From assembly GCF_900100075.1 (NCBI RefSeq), contig NZ_FNEG01000004.1, positions 496,001 through 560,000 on the forward strand: a stretch of 64,000 bases of DNA. The letters run 5' to 3'. Both the position numbers and the translations under genes were made by a program. The notes under the pieces are model-generated. The model saw only the letters and a program-made list of their open reading frames with translations. It did no database searches and was not told the origin of the DNA. The DNA comes from Chryseobacterium jejuense (lineage in GTDB: Bacteria; Bacteroidota; Bacteroidia; Flavobacteriales; Weeksellaceae). This document shows, piece after piece, positions 1 through 9,018 of this stretch. The number at the start of each line of letters is the position of its first letter. Within the stretch, counting starts at the first letter, position 1.

Positions 1-641
1 TTGGCAAGTCTTATGGCTGCGTTGTCATTCCCTTCATTATCTTCACCATCACTTAATAATATAATTTTTCGGGATCCTTTGCTTACATTTTTGAATTTCT
101 CAGTAGCAGCCTGCATTCCTTTCAGAAAGTCCGTACCCTGAATCTTCATAGAGTTGGTTTCAATAGCCCCAATATAAGTTTCCGCAGAATTATAATCTGT
201 TGTTAAAGGCATTATTGATATAGCCTGCCCTGCAAAAATAACAATCCCAATCTTATCGTTCTTCATTTTAGACATGGTCTGCATCATCAGATTTTTGGCT
301 TCCGTAAGACGGCTTGGCTCAATATCTTCAGCATTCATGGAGTTGGAAACATCCAGCATAAAGATCACATTATTCAATCTCTGATTGCTTTTCACCTCTT
401 CAGAACCGTTCAGAAGATCAATAATTGAGAATATCAGAAATAATGTACCCAACAGATATAATGCCGGAAAAAACCTTGTAAATCCTGAATTCTTTTCAAA
501 TAAATTATCATGAAACTGGCTGGCAGCAAAGATCTCTCTCTTTTTCTTTCTCCATTTTAAAAAACGGATCAAAAAGGAAGCTAACAGCGGCAGCAGCAAC
601 AGTAAAAATAAATACCAGTAATTCCCTAAAGACCAACTCAT
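1..641 (-). CDS. batB: BatB-like von Willebrand factor A membrane protein (partial, C-terminus outside window)
   Basis: Read on the minus strand from an ATG at 641, the frame stays open to base 1, giving 213 residues with no stop, so the 3' end lies outside the window. The N-terminus is hydrophobic (YWYLFLLLLLPLLASF), with a second membrane segment near residues 63-80, then a VWA domain whose MIDAS motif is DVSNS, followed by TTD and a SDGEDNEG loop. This is the expected layout of BatB in the Bacteroidota aerotolerance (bat) cluster: two N-terminal membrane helices and a VWA domain, usually followed by TPR repeats. Its ATG overlaps the stop of batA by one base (TAATG), implying translational coupling. 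Identity as BatB rather than a second BatA rests on gene order. Confidence 0.85.
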   Translation of the reverse strand, partial: MSWSLGNYWYLFLLLLLPLLASFLIRFLKWRKKKREIFAASQFHDNLFEKNSGFTRFFPALYLLGTLFLIFSIIDLLNGSEEVKSNQRLNNVIFMLDVSNSMNAEDIEPSRLTEAKNLMMQTMSKMKNDKIGIVIFAGQAISIMPLTTDYNSAETYIGAIETNSMKIQGTDFLKGMQAATEKFKNVSKGSRKIILLSDGEDNEGNDNAAIRLA

Positions 642-1633
642 TAGCTTAAAATTTTATAAAATACCCATCTCATTAATGCATCCAGTACCAGCATAGCCAA
701 CGCGGCCCATAGAAAGATCATGAAATACTCGTCATAGTTATACAGCTTTGATACTTTTACATCAGATTTTTCCAGTTGGTTGATCTCATCATATACTTCT
801 TCAAGGCTGCTGTTGGAAGTCGCTCTAAAGTATTTCCCACCTGTGGTCTTGGCAATCTCTCTTAATGTATTTTCATCGATAGTCACCTCAGCTTCGGTAA
901 AAATAAGGTCACCGAAAAAATCTACAGCTGTTGGCATCAGTGCATAACCATTTGTTCCAATACCAATGGTGTATACCTTTATATTATTATTTTTTGCCAG
1001 TTCTGCAGCAAGTTGTGGCGGAATTGCATTTTCTATATTGCTTACTCCATCTGTCATCAAAATGATAACCTTGCTTTTGGCTTTACTTTTAATCAAATGA
1101 TTTACAGCAACAGAAAGTCCCTCTCCAATGGCTGTTCCTGGCTCAAGGCCCGTAGAATTAAGATTTTTGATCTCATCAATCACTACCTGATGGTCTGAGG
1201 TAACAGGAACTTTGGTAAATGCTTCAGCGGCATAAGCAACGACTCCTATTCTATCATTCGGGCGTTTCTGAACAAATTTAACAGCAATATCCTTCAGGGC
1301 AGTAATACGATCCGGATTTAAATCTTTTGCCAGCATACTGAGTGAAACGTCAATAGACAACATAATATCTACTCCTTTGGTATCATCTCTGTCCTGTGAA
1401 ACCGTAAAGGTTCTTGGCCTTGCCATGGCAATAATAAGCGCTGTAAGAATGATATACTTTGACATTTTCAATAGGAAAAGAACCCCTTGTATACCACCGC
1501 TTGTTCCCATATTTTTTATGGTAGGAACTTTTATACCTTTTCTTTTCTTTTTACCCGCATCTTTTATAATAAGAGGAATAAACAGCAGAAAAAGCAGTAA
1601 AAACCACGGACTGTAAAACTCAAAATTAAACAT
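641..1633 (-). CDS. batA: BatA-like VWA domain membrane protein
   Basis: A 330-residue protein with an N-terminal membrane helix (FYSPWFLLLFLLFIPLII), a second near residues 57-70, a VWA domain with MIDAS motif DVSLS and the later MTDGVSN loop, and a C-terminal helix (FMIFLWAALAMLVLDALM). This is the BatA architecture of the Bacteroides aerotolerance operon. Bat proteins are thought to form an inner-membrane complex with a MoxR AAA+ ATPase and to support stress resistance. The exact biochemical role is unsettled. It overlaps the upstream gene by 8 nt and batB by 1 nt. Confidence 0.88.
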   Translation of the reverse strand: MFNFEFYSPWFLLLFLLFIPLIIKDAGKKKRKGIKVPTIKNMGTSGGIQGVLFLLKMSKYIILTALIIAMARPRTFTVSQDRDDTKGVDIMLSIDVSLSMLAKDLNPDRITALKDIAVKFVQKRPNDRIGVVAYAAEAFTKVPVTSDHQVVIDEIKNLNSTGLEPGTAIGEGLSVAVNHLIKSKAKSKVIILMTDGVSNIENAIPPQLAAELAKNNNIKVYTIGIGTNGYALMPTAVDFFGDLIFTEAEVTIDENTLREIAKTTGGKYFRATSNSSLEEVYDEINQLEKSDVKVSKLYNYDEYFMIFLWAALAMLVLDALMRWVFYKILS

Positions 1634-2522
1634 CCTTTCTTAAGTTTTCGAATTCTAAATCTTTGGATGATCTTTTCACAAAGTCTTTAATGTCTGCAAA
1701 GTCTTTCTCCATCACAGCCTGATCAGGGAAGGTTTTCGCGAATTTCACCAGATCTCCTCTCAGGAATACATCCTCAATGATTTTCTCATTATCCTGAGAA
1801 ATGGTATTATTCTTCTTCATCACATCAATAAGGTCATCTGTTAAAAGAACATCTGCAGGAAGATGATATTGTTTGGTAATAAAATTTCTAGATATTTCGA
1901 TCAGTTCAACATAGAATGAACGGAAATTACCACCTTCTATATATTTTTTCTTTTTAAGAGAATCCAACTCTTTCAAAGTTTGATTGGTTGCTACTACTGG
2001 AGAGCTTTTCGCTTTCCTACCCCATTTCACGATCATAATAATAGCAATAATGAGAGCAATAACCGCCAATGCTGCCAGAATATAAAACTTGTACAGTTCC
2101 CAATAATCTTTGGCATCAAGCTTTACTTGCTTATTTTTCATGATATCATTAATCTGATCCGCTTTCTGAGCTGTGTTAATGACCTCTATTTCATAAGGAA
2201 TAGTTTTAAGGATCTTATCTCCTACTTTAAACTCCAGTTCGGGAATGGTGAATTTTCCTTCTTCAAAAACTGCAAATTCTATTTTTCTTTCATATGAATT
2301 GGCATTTTGCCCGATACTGTCTTTGGTTTCTTCAAAGTGAAAAGGCAGCAATTCATTTTTGGCCGCAGAGTTCACCTGCTCATCATAAAGATTATCAATC
2401 TTAATAACAAGGTGATTGGTTTCTCCCAAAGCAATGGTTTTCTTCTCTACGTTGGAGGATAATATCTGTGAAAAAGCGTTTGCACAGACTAGAAAAGATA
2501 GTATTAAAAGTATTTTTTTCAA
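1626..2522 (-). CDS. BatD/DUF4381-like membrane-anchored protein of the bat operon
   Basis: This 298-residue protein starts with a signal peptide (MKKILLILSFLVCANAFSQ). A roughly 110-residue periplasmic beta-rich domain follows, then one transmembrane helix (FYILAALAVIALIIAIIMIV, about residues 146-165) and a charged cytoplasmic tail with a helical section near 190-260. The combination of periplasmic Ig-like part, single helix and cytoplasmic tail matches the BatD or DUF4381-type member seen between the DUF58 and VWA genes in MoxR operons. No enzyme motif is visible. It ends 8 nt inside batA. The family name is inferred from position and topology. Confidence 0.65.
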   Translation of the reverse strand: MKKILLILSFLVCANAFSQILSSNVEKKTIALGETNHLVIKIDNLYDEQVNSAAKNELLPFHFEETKDSIGQNANSYERKIEFAVFEEGKFTIPELEFKVGDKILKTIPYEIEVINTAQKADQINDIMKNKQVKLDAKDYWELYKFYILAALAVIALIIAIIMIVKWGRKAKSSPVVATNQTLKELDSLKKKKYIEGGNFRSFYVELIEISRNFITKQYHLPADVLLTDDLIDVMKKNNTISQDNEKIIEDVFLRGDLVKFAKTFPDQAVMEKDFADIKDFVKRSSKDLEFENLRKDV

Positions 2523-2538
2523 TGTTAAATAATAATAA

Positions 2539-2550
2539 AGGCTAAAGCCT
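2539..2550. repeat. GGCTAAAGCC palindrome in the bat operon spacer
   Basis: AGGCTAAAGCCT sits in the 56-bp spacer between the DUF58 gene and the next gene. The same GGCTAAAGCC core recurs in two larger palindromes at 35099-35112 and 35135-35152, so it appears to be a small dispersed intergenic repeat. The function is unknown. Confidence 0.5.
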
Positions 2551-2578
2551 AAGTTTTATTGACGAACAAAACCCGTCG

Positions 2579-3442
2579 TTATTTTTTCTGAAAATAATTA
2601 TACAACAATTTTGAATAATCCGAACCGGTATTTACATTCATAAAGCTGGCTGAACTATTGGCAAAATCTTCTTCCAACGCTCTTAATTTCTGTTTCTGAG
2701 CTTCTGCAAAGGTATATCTCCATCTTGCACTGGAAGTATTTGCCCATATTTCGTTTCCTGTTTCAGCATCATATAGCAAAGTGTATCCTACATCAGGAAT
2801 TTCATTGTCTTTTTCATCATAGATTCTCATTCCTAAAAGCTGATGTTTCTTTGATGCTACTCTCAGCATTTTAGAATCATATTCGTCCTGAAAATCTGAA
2901 AACAGAAAGACCAGAGATTTTCTTTTGAAAATTCCCATCATATATTCCAGTGCCTTATCTATTTTAGATTCTGCCGGAACATAATCTGCCGTAAGAATAT
3001 TGCTGATGATAGAAAGGATATGCTTTCTTCCTTTTTGAGGAGGAATTACTTTATATACCTTATCTGCAAACAGGATCAATCCTACTTTATCATTATTTCC
3101 GGCTGCTGAAAATCCCAGACTGGCTGCTATTTCTGCAACATATTCTCTTTTCAGCTGAGCTTTTGTTCCATAATCCATAGAGGCGGAAATATCCACGACA
3201 ATCATCATGGTTAGCTCTCTTTCTTCTTCCATTACCTTTACGAATGGTTCGCGGAAACGTGCCGTTTTATTCCAGTCGATTCTTCTGATCTCATCGCCAA
3301 ACTGGTACGGGCGAACTTCTGAGAAAGTCATACCCTGCCCTTTAAAGGCACTGTGATATTGCCCCATTAAAGCAGCTTCCGTCTTTTTTCTGGTACGGAT
3401 TTCTATCTGCTTTACTTTTTTTACAATATCTTTTATCTGCAT
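2579..3442 (-). CDS. DUF58 domain protein of the MoxR/Bat operon
   Basis: A 287-residue cytoplasmic protein with the DUF58 signature RPYQFGDEIRRIDWNKTARF around residues 44-63, followed by a VWA-like fold with the MIDAS motif DISAS near residue 83 and the FSDFQDE stretch. DUF58 proteins are routinely encoded with MoxR ATPases and VWA membrane proteins and probably act as the cytosolic partner of the complex. No signal or membrane segment is present. It follows the GNAT gene after a 136-bp spacer and precedes the BatD-like gene by 56 bp. Confidence 0.88.
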   Translation of the reverse strand: MQIKDIVKKVKQIEIRTRKKTEAALMGQYHSAFKGQGMTFSEVRPYQFGDEIRRIDWNKTARFREPFVKVMEEERELTMMIVVDISASMDYGTKAQLKREYVAEIAASLGFSAAGNNDKVGLILFADKVYKVIPPQKGRKHILSIISNILTADYVPAESKIDKALEYMMGIFKRKSLVFLFSDFQDEYDSKMLRVASKKHQLLGMRIYDEKDNEIPDVGYTLLYDAETGNEIWANTSSARWRYTFAEAQKQKLRALEEDFANSSASFMNVNTGSDYSKLLYNYFQKK

Positions 3443-3578
3443 AGAGGATTGTTATGTTTAAAGTTGAAAGTTTTGGGTTTAAGGTTTTCGGGATTCGAGA
3501 TTCGAGATACGAGTTTCGGGATTTTCAGTATATGTTTTAAATATATGATTATAGTCTCTAATTCCCGTCTTCTAATTC

Positions 3579-4034
3579 TTACTTAAACTCAATAGATACG
3601 TTCAACCATTCGTCATCAAACTTTGGACTGTATTTTTTATAAAAATTGATGGCAGGTTCATTCCAATTCAATACCTGGAACACCATTCCGCTGTAGGCAT
3701 TTGATTTCCCATATTCTACTGTGGCATCAAACAGAAGTTTTCCGATCTGTTTTCCTCTCATTTTCTCTGTTACTACTAGGTCTTCAAGATAAAGTCTTCT
3801 CCCTTTCCAGGTTGAATATCGATCATAGTATAATGAGATACCTACAATTTCACCATTCACTTCAGCAACAAAAGCACCCCAAACCGGAGATTTTCCAAAG
3901 CCATCTTCAGTAAACTCGTCCAGAGTTACTGTTACCTCGTGTAATGCTTTTTCGTATTCTGCCAGCTCTTTAATTAATTCCAGCATGGAATTGCAGTCAT
4001 CCTGAACTGCTTTTCTGATTATAACGTCACTCAT
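3579..4034 (-). CDS. GNAT N-acetyltransferase, SSAT/thialysine-acetyltransferase-like
   Basis: A 151-residue single-domain GNAT protein. The stretch YYDRYSTWKGRRLYLEDLVV and the acetyl-CoA loop RGKQIGKLL strongly resemble the spermidine/spermine (SSAT) and thialysine N-acetyltransferase subgroup, as does the WNEPAINFYKKY segment near the C-terminus. The substrate is probably a small primary amine or diamine such as thialysine or a polyamine, but this is inference. Its ATG overlaps the moxR stop by one base (TAATG), so it is co-transcribed with the stress operon. Whether it has any role in the Bat complex is unknown. Confidence 0.82.
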   Translation of the reverse strand: MSDVIIRKAVQDDCNSMLELIKELAEYEKALHEVTVTLDEFTEDGFGKSPVWGAFVAEVNGEIVGISLYYDRYSTWKGRRLYLEDLVVTEKMRGKQIGKLLFDATVEYGKSNAYSGMVFQVLNWNEPAINFYKKYSPKFDDEWLNVSIEFK

Positions 4035-5038
4035 TATGGTGCCTGGATTTTTGCTAAAATTCTATTAATGATTTCTTCTGTTGTTATTTCTTCTGCTTCT
4101 GCTTCAAAAGTTAAGCCCATTCTATGTCTCAATACGTCTTTAGCCAATGCTTTTACGTCTTCAGGAATTACAAAAGCTCTTCCTTTTAAGAATGCATAGG
4201 CTCTTGAAGCAATAGCAAGGTTGATGGATGCTCTTGGAGAAGCACCAAAACTGATATAATTTTTAAGTTCGGATAATCCATAGTTTTCAGGATAACGGGT
4301 TGCAAAAACCATATCCAGAATATATTTTTCTATCTTTTCGTCTAAATAGATCTGATTAATCAACTCCTTCGCATCAACAATATCCTGAAGTCCGATCACC
4401 GGATTTACAGTTGGCTGATGAGAAGTAGAAACCATTCTCATTACCTGTCTTTCATCTTCAAAAGCTGGATAATCAATGGTACATTTCAGCATAAAACGGT
4501 CACTTTGTGCTTCCGGCAAAAGGTATGTTCCTTCCTGGTCAATCGGGTTCTGAGTAGCCAGTACCAAAAATGGTTTTGGAAGTTTCATAGTTTCGTCACC
4601 AATCGTTACCTGCTTTTCCTGCATCACTTCTAAAAGTGCTGACTGTACTTTTGCAGGAGCACGGTTAATCTCATCCGCAAGAACAAAATTCGCAAATACC
4701 GGACCTTTTTTTATAGAGAAATCATTGTCTTTGATATTGAAAATCATAGTTCCCACGACATCTGCCGGAAGTAAATCCGGTGTAAACTGAATTCTGGAGA
4801 ACTCACCATGAACAGCATCTGCCAGGGTTTTGATGGCTAAGGTTTTTGCTAATCCCGGAACTCCTTCAAGAAGAACGTGACCATTTCCTAAAAGCCCGAC
4901 TAATAGACGGTCTACCATGTATTCCTGCCCAATAATCACCTTGTTGATTTCCTGTCTCAGAAGAGAAAATAAGTAGTTTTTTTCTTTTACTTTTTCCGTC
5001 AACTGACGGATATCCTCGGCTTGATATGTATCTGACAT
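4034..5038 (-). CDS. MoxR family AAA+ ATPase
   Basis: The protein has Walker A GVPGLAKT, Walker B VLADEINRAPAKVQSALLE and sensor 1 LATQNPIDQEGTYLLPEAQ, all typical of the MoxR (RavA-like) branch of AAA+ ATPases. MoxR proteins act as chaperone-like ATPases for VWA partners, here DUF58 and the Bat proteins. An upstream ATG at 5083 would add 15 residues (MQVFIRNLPLILNQA). The internal ATG at 5038 (MSDTYQAEDIRQL) gives the usual family N-terminus and is preferred. It is the first gene of the six-gene minus-strand operon. Confidence 0.92.
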   Translation of the reverse strand: MSDTYQAEDIRQLTEKVKEKNYLFSLLRQEINKVIIGQEYMVDRLLVGLLGNGHVLLEGVPGLAKTLAIKTLADAVHGEFSRIQFTPDLLPADVVGTMIFNIKDNDFSIKKGPVFANFVLADEINRAPAKVQSALLEVMQEKQVTIGDETMKLPKPFLVLATQNPIDQEGTYLLPEAQSDRFMLKCTIDYPAFEDERQVMRMVSTSHQPTVNPVIGLQDIVDAKELINQIYLDEKIEKYILDMVFATRYPENYGLSELKNYISFGASPRASINLAIASRAYAFLKGRAFVIPEDVKALAKDVLRHRMGLTFEAEAEEITTEEIINRILAKIQAP

Positions 5039-5227
5039 AGCTTGATTTAAAATAAGTGGTAAATTTCTGATAAATACTTGCATTAATCAACATAATGAAT
5101 GCCATATTTGAGTTAAAGTTTGTTAAATATTCCGGGTTTAACAAACATTTTAGAATTCAAAATACATTCTTTTGCGATAATTCTATTGTAATATTTCAAT
5201 CTTTTATATTAACATTCAATTCATTAT

Positions 5228-5267
5228 AAAAATATGTTGTGACAAATAATTATCACAACATATTTTT
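5228..5267 (-). terminator. Stem-loop terminator downstream of the 5323-7108 gene pair
   Basis: Perfect 15-bp arms (AAAAATATGTTGTGA, 5228-5242; its complement, 5253-5267) with a 10-nt loop and a terminal T run on either strand. It sits just after the minus-strand gene ending at 5323 and before the moxR promoter region, so it separates the two units. Confidence 0.7.
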
Positions 5268-5322
5268 ATCAATTGATATAACAGCGTTTATTTTAGATAT
5301 TCTATCAGAATAAAAAAATCAA

Positions 5323-5787
5323 TTATTCGTAAGCTATATCTGAAGATTCTATTTTTTTTATTTCTGACTTATTTAAAATAACATCCTGAATGATGGTATT
5401 TATTTCATTAAATCTTTTACCATTTGAACAAAACCATCCATCATCACGATTGTGTATATATTTTACAGAAAAATCTTCTATGAAAAGTTCATCGTATATT
5501 TTAGGATTAGTCCCCCATTTAGAACAATCAATTTCATGAGGAAAATTTTGAAATTGATTTTCGGAAAATGCCTTTACTATCTTTTCCCTTTCATTTTCTG
5601 TTAATATTATTTTTATTTTGATGGTATCATCACTATATCTTCTTTCAAAAATATTAGTTTTTGAATTGTAACTATCAGTTAAGCTTTCATAGCCAAATGA
5701 AGGGTTAGGGTTCAACTTTACTTTTCTATTACAAGAAACCAGGAATAACGAACAACAGATTGCTAAAAAAAACTTGGAGTTTATCAT
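5323..5787 (-). CDS. Hypothetical lipoprotein, 154 aa
   Basis: The SPII signal is MINSKFFLAICCSLFLVSC with Cys19 as the lipidation site. The mature part is about 135 residues and contains two further cysteines (DCSKWG and WFCSNG) that could pair. The segment KIKIILTENEREKIVKAF resembles a repeated fold in many small flavobacterial lipoproteins, but I recognise no named family. It lies 19 bp downstream of the secreted protein gene and probably shares its transcript, ending at the strong stem-loop at 5228-5267. Confidence 0.6.
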   Translation of the reverse strand: MINSKFFLAICCSLFLVSCNRKVKLNPNPSFGYESLTDSYNSKTNIFERRYSDDTIKIKIILTENEREKIVKAFSENQFQNFPHEIDCSKWGTNPKIYDELFIEDFSVKYIHNRDDGWFCSNGKRFNEINTIIQDVILNKSEIKKIESSDIAYE

Positions 5788-5806
5788 GTATTCCTTTTAC
5801 ACAGAA

Positions 5807-7108
5807 TTAAAGTTTTGTAATGTTTATTGTAAATGCACCTTCCGGCATATCTACTGAATCTTCATAAGATCCTACATTAATATAATATTCAGTTCCTGCA
5901 CTGGTTGTAATAGTCATTGTTTCAGCAGAGCCTCCGCCGCCATTATCTTGTGTACCTACACAAACCAAACTGTTACAATTTCCAGTATAGACTCCTATTT
6001 TAGGATCAAAAGAAGCTACTCCAGGAGCAACCTTAATGGTATACTGACTGCCATCTCCTGTAAATTTAAACCATAAACCATCGTTCATCCCATCATTAGC
6101 ACATGCTAAAATAAATCCACCGTTATTTGTGGAAGACATTCCATCAGCCTGTGTATAAGCATAAGGAAATGCAGAAACCTGCAAAGCTCCGGAACATGCA
6201 TCATTTACAGGTACAGGAGGAATTGTTTTAAAAGTATAATCTGCACAGCCTAAAGACTCTCCGTTAGCAGATACAGCCGTTACTTTTAAATAATAATTAG
6301 TATCATTGTTAAGTACAGTGGATGGAGAAAGGTTATAGCCTACACCATTTACAGTTTGATGGTTGATAACATCAGTTCCGCCAGGTGTTGTCCCCAAAGA
6401 TAATCTATAAGAAGTTGCTCCCATTACAGATTGCCAGCTAATACTAGGTGACAAAGGAATAAATTGTGCATTATTGGCAGGAGAAATCACCAAAGGACAA
6501 CCTGGAGCAAGATTAGTTGTTAAACCTGAAATAGTTACCGCAGATTTATAATCTACTCTTATCCCTCCCGGTGGAGAGGCTGGATCAACAACATTACGAT
6601 CTCCTTTATAAACAAGAGCAGAATTCTGTATATAAGGATAAACACGAAAGACTTCATCAAAATTATTAATATCGATACTTGGCGAATTTTCTTTGGCAGC
6701 TACTACCAGATTATCAATATTATTATAAGCAAATGGAGTAGTAAAAACAATTTCAACTTTGTTCCCATTTTTACTAACAGCCCCTGCAAATACCTGAGTC
6801 AGTTCAGCAGCTGGAACCCAGTCTGTATTGGATGCAAAGGATATTTTGGGAGTATGACCAAGATAGACAGTCCAGTTAGAAGAATCTGTAATTAAAGCTG
6901 ATGGATCAAGATAAAATGTTAAGCCTGTTATATTTCCTGCGGCATTAGCATTCACTTCCTGCTTCGGATAGATCTGCTGAACATAGGAATAGGAAAAAAA
7001 ACTGCTTATAGGTGCAGATCCTACATTACTGCTTCCAATATTGATATTGATCTGAGCTTTAACTGCTAACACTACAAAGAACAGAGATAAAAGTAAAATT
7101 CTTTTCAT
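5807..7108 (-). CDS. Secreted Fn3/PPC-like domain protein
   Basis: The start is taken at the ATG at 7108, giving a clean signal peptide (MKRILLLSLFFVVLAVKAQ). The longer reading from 7135 would put nine residues before it. An N-terminal beta domain (about residues 20-195) is followed by a fibronectin type III-like module (ISPANNAQFIPLSPSISWQS through YTFKT). A C-terminal beta-sandwich opens with NDACSGALQVSAFPY and resembles the pre-peptidase (PPC) domains of flavobacterial surface proteins. It ends at INITKL without a recognisable type IX sorting tail, although proteins of this style often carry one. The function is probably extracellular adhesion or binding and is not established. Confidence 0.7.
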   Translation of the reverse strand: MKRILLLSLFFVVLAVKAQININIGSSNVGSAPISSFFSYSYVQQIYPKQEVNANAAGNITGLTFYLDPSALITDSSNWTVYLGHTPKISFASNTDWVPAAELTQVFAGAVSKNGNKVEIVFTTPFAYNNIDNLVVAAKENSPSIDINNFDEVFRVYPYIQNSALVYKGDRNVVDPASPPGGIRVDYKSAVTISGLTTNLAPGCPLVISPANNAQFIPLSPSISWQSVMGATSYRLSLGTTPGGTDVINHQTVNGVGYNLSPSTVLNNDTNYYLKVTAVSANGESLGCADYTFKTIPPVPVNDACSGALQVSAFPYAYTQADGMSSTNNGGFILACANDGMNDGLWFKFTGDGSQYTIKVAPGVASFDPKIGVYTGNCNSLVCVGTQDNGGGGSAETMTITTSAGTEYYINVGSYEDSVDMPEGAFTINITKL

Positions 7109-7346
7109 TATTAATAATATTACCATTGAATACAATGCTAATTTAACAATAAAATATTGATTATTGTAATAAAAAAAATATTCAATTATATCTATTAACT
7201 CATATGAATGCTTTCAATACAAATTTCTTTATTTAATTAAAATATTTAAACATTCAACAATAAAAGATCGATTAGCTTAAAAACAAAAACAAATAATCGT
7301 TATTTTTAATGCATATTTTAATATATTTACATTAAATATCAACGAT

Positions 7347-8684
7347 ATGTATAAAAGACTATTTTTTGCAAGTCTATTTCTTACAGGCCTTTTCAAATCA
7401 CAGACAACCACTGTGACGAATTTGATTTCAGATGCTGTATATTATGACGGCTATGCCCCTACTACCACTCAACCCGTTCCTTCCGGTCTCATAAGGTTAG
7501 GTAACACAAGATATGCAAAGAAGCTTACAGATGCAGAATTAGATTCCTTTAAAGCAAAAATCGCAATGAGAGTAACCATAGGTGCTCTATGTGATAATTA
7601 CGATCGTCTGGGAGAGGTATTTTTGGCACTGGTTCCCAAAAACCAACCTACCTATACTATGAATGATGCGAATGTGAAAAGAATTGAAGCAGCCCGCTAC
7701 ATCACTCCGTTCATGAATAAAAACCGAGCTCCAATAGAAGTTCCATTCACTTATGACATCAGCAACCTGAACAGCGTATTTCATAATACAGAACTGCGAA
7801 ATGCTTATGATATGTATATGGAACTTGATGTTTTTGGAGTACCTTATGCTGCACAGACACAAGTTGCAGGCTGTGCAAATAGAATTGATGTTTTTTCAGG
7901 AAACCTAACTTTCTTCTCAACTGACGCAGGAGCCACTCCTACAGATTACAATACACTGGTTCCTATATTAAGTTATAATAAACTCAACAACTATAACAGT
8001 ACTGATGTTTCAGGAGAAACCGTAAGACTTGTCACCTTCAATCTTCCTACAGCTGTCAGCAATGCTCGCTTTTTTGTAATCTCCACTCCGCATGGAGCTG
8101 GTACAGGAGGTGAAGAATATGTTAGAAGACAAAACTACACCTATATAGATGATGTACAGGTATTGACCTATACTCCAGGTGGAATTTCCTGCGAACCTTT
8201 CAGAGCATATAATACACAAGGTAACGGAATCTATCAAAGTGCTCCTGCAACATTTGCACAATGGACTTCATGGAATAATTGGTGCCCAGGTAATTCGGTT
8301 CCTATCAGAGGTTTTACTTTACCCTCTATGACTGCCGGAAATCACACTTTAAAACATACAGTCCCTACTGCAGTTTTCAATGGAAAGGATGGTGATGTAT
8401 TTTTATCTGTTTATATGCAGGGGAAAAGCAATGCTTCTTTACATGTAAAGGATGTAAAAACGATAGATGTTAACATCTATCCCAATCCTACCACTGATTT
8501 TGTTAATGTAAAATCGAAAGAGGATGTAGCATCAATGACCCTTTTCAGTATAGATGGAAGAAAATTGGCGGAAATTTACAGAGAAAACAGAATCAATCTT
8601 TCATCATACAATACTGGAGTCTATTTTCTCAATATTGTTTTGAAGGACGGAACCACTTTTAAGCATAAAATCATCAAAAAATAA
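7347..8684 (+). CDS. PNGase F-like secreted protein with T9SS sorting tail
   Basis: A 445-residue protein with a signal peptide (MYKRLFFASLFLTGLFKSQ), two eight-stranded-type domains and a C-terminal type IX tail starting near VNIYPNPTTDFVNV (residue 375 on). Landmarks match peptide-N4-(N-acetyl-beta-glucosaminyl)asparagine amidase F of Elizabethkingia. CDNYDR (82-87) aligns with CDEWDR, whose Asp60 is catalytic in PNGase F, and ARYITPF aligns with GRFITPY. GGEEYVRR (255-261) lies where the Glu206 segment is expected, and WCPGNSVPIR (312-321) aligns with WCPGMAVPTR. It may remove N-glycans from glycoproteins at the surface. The equivalent of Glu118 could not be placed, so activity is uncertain. 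Confidence 0.75.
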   Translation: MYKRLFFASLFLTGLFKSQTTTVTNLISDAVYYDGYAPTTTQPVPSGLIRLGNTRYAKKLTDAELDSFKAKIAMRVTIGALCDNYDRLGEVFLALVPKNQPTYTMNDANVKRIEAARYITPFMNKNRAPIEVPFTYDISNLNSVFHNTELRNAYDMYMELDVFGVPYAAQTQVAGCANRIDVFSGNLTFFSTDAGATPTDYNTLVPILSYNKLNNYNSTDVSGETVRLVTFNLPTAVSNARFFVISTPHGAGTGGEEYVRRQNYTYIDDVQVLTYTPGGISCEPFRAYNTQGNGIYQSAPATFAQWTSWNNWCPGNSVPIRGFTLPSMTAGNHTLKHTVPTAVFNGKDGDVFLSVYMQGKSNASLHVKDVKTIDVNIYPNPTTDFVNVKSKEDVASMTLFSIDGRKLAEIYRENRINLSSYNTGVYFLNIVLKDGTTFKHKIIKK

Positions 8685-8776
8685 TCAATTTCAAAAAGAA
8701 AAGGAAAGCAAATCATCCTTAATGACCTCTTTGAAAAGGATAAAACAATTCATAAAAAACAGTTAACAAAATAATA

Positions 8777-8814
8777 AAAAACCCTTCTTTGATGAAAATC
8801 ATCGGAGGGTTTTT
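8777..8814 (+). terminator. Rho-independent terminator after the PNGase F-like gene
   Basis: AAAAACCCT (8777-8785) pairs with AGGGTTTTT (8806-8814), and an inner GATGA/TCATC stem extends the hairpin. The T run forms part of the 3' arm. It explains most of the 334-bp gap before the DinB-like gene; nothing else was seen in that gap. Confidence 0.85.
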
Positions 8815-9018
8815 AGCTTCATAAAAATTGATAAATATCTAAAAAGGAGAAGTTAAATTTTCTAAAACCCATTATGATCCCGTCAAATTTCCCCATAAAA
8901 AGAAAATAATAAATAATGCGTGTTTTCGGCATTATAGAACTTTTACTTTAATCCTTTACTCAAAAAATTGTCATTTTCAGTTTATTAAACTATTTTTGGT
9001 GATTAAAATTTCTGCAAA

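Noticed and set aside
3470..3540. Regulatory repeat in the DUF58-GNAT spacer (GATTCGAGATTCGAGATACGAG-like)
   Set aside because: Low-complexity repeated words with no dyad or promoter match; probably a decayed dispersed repeat.
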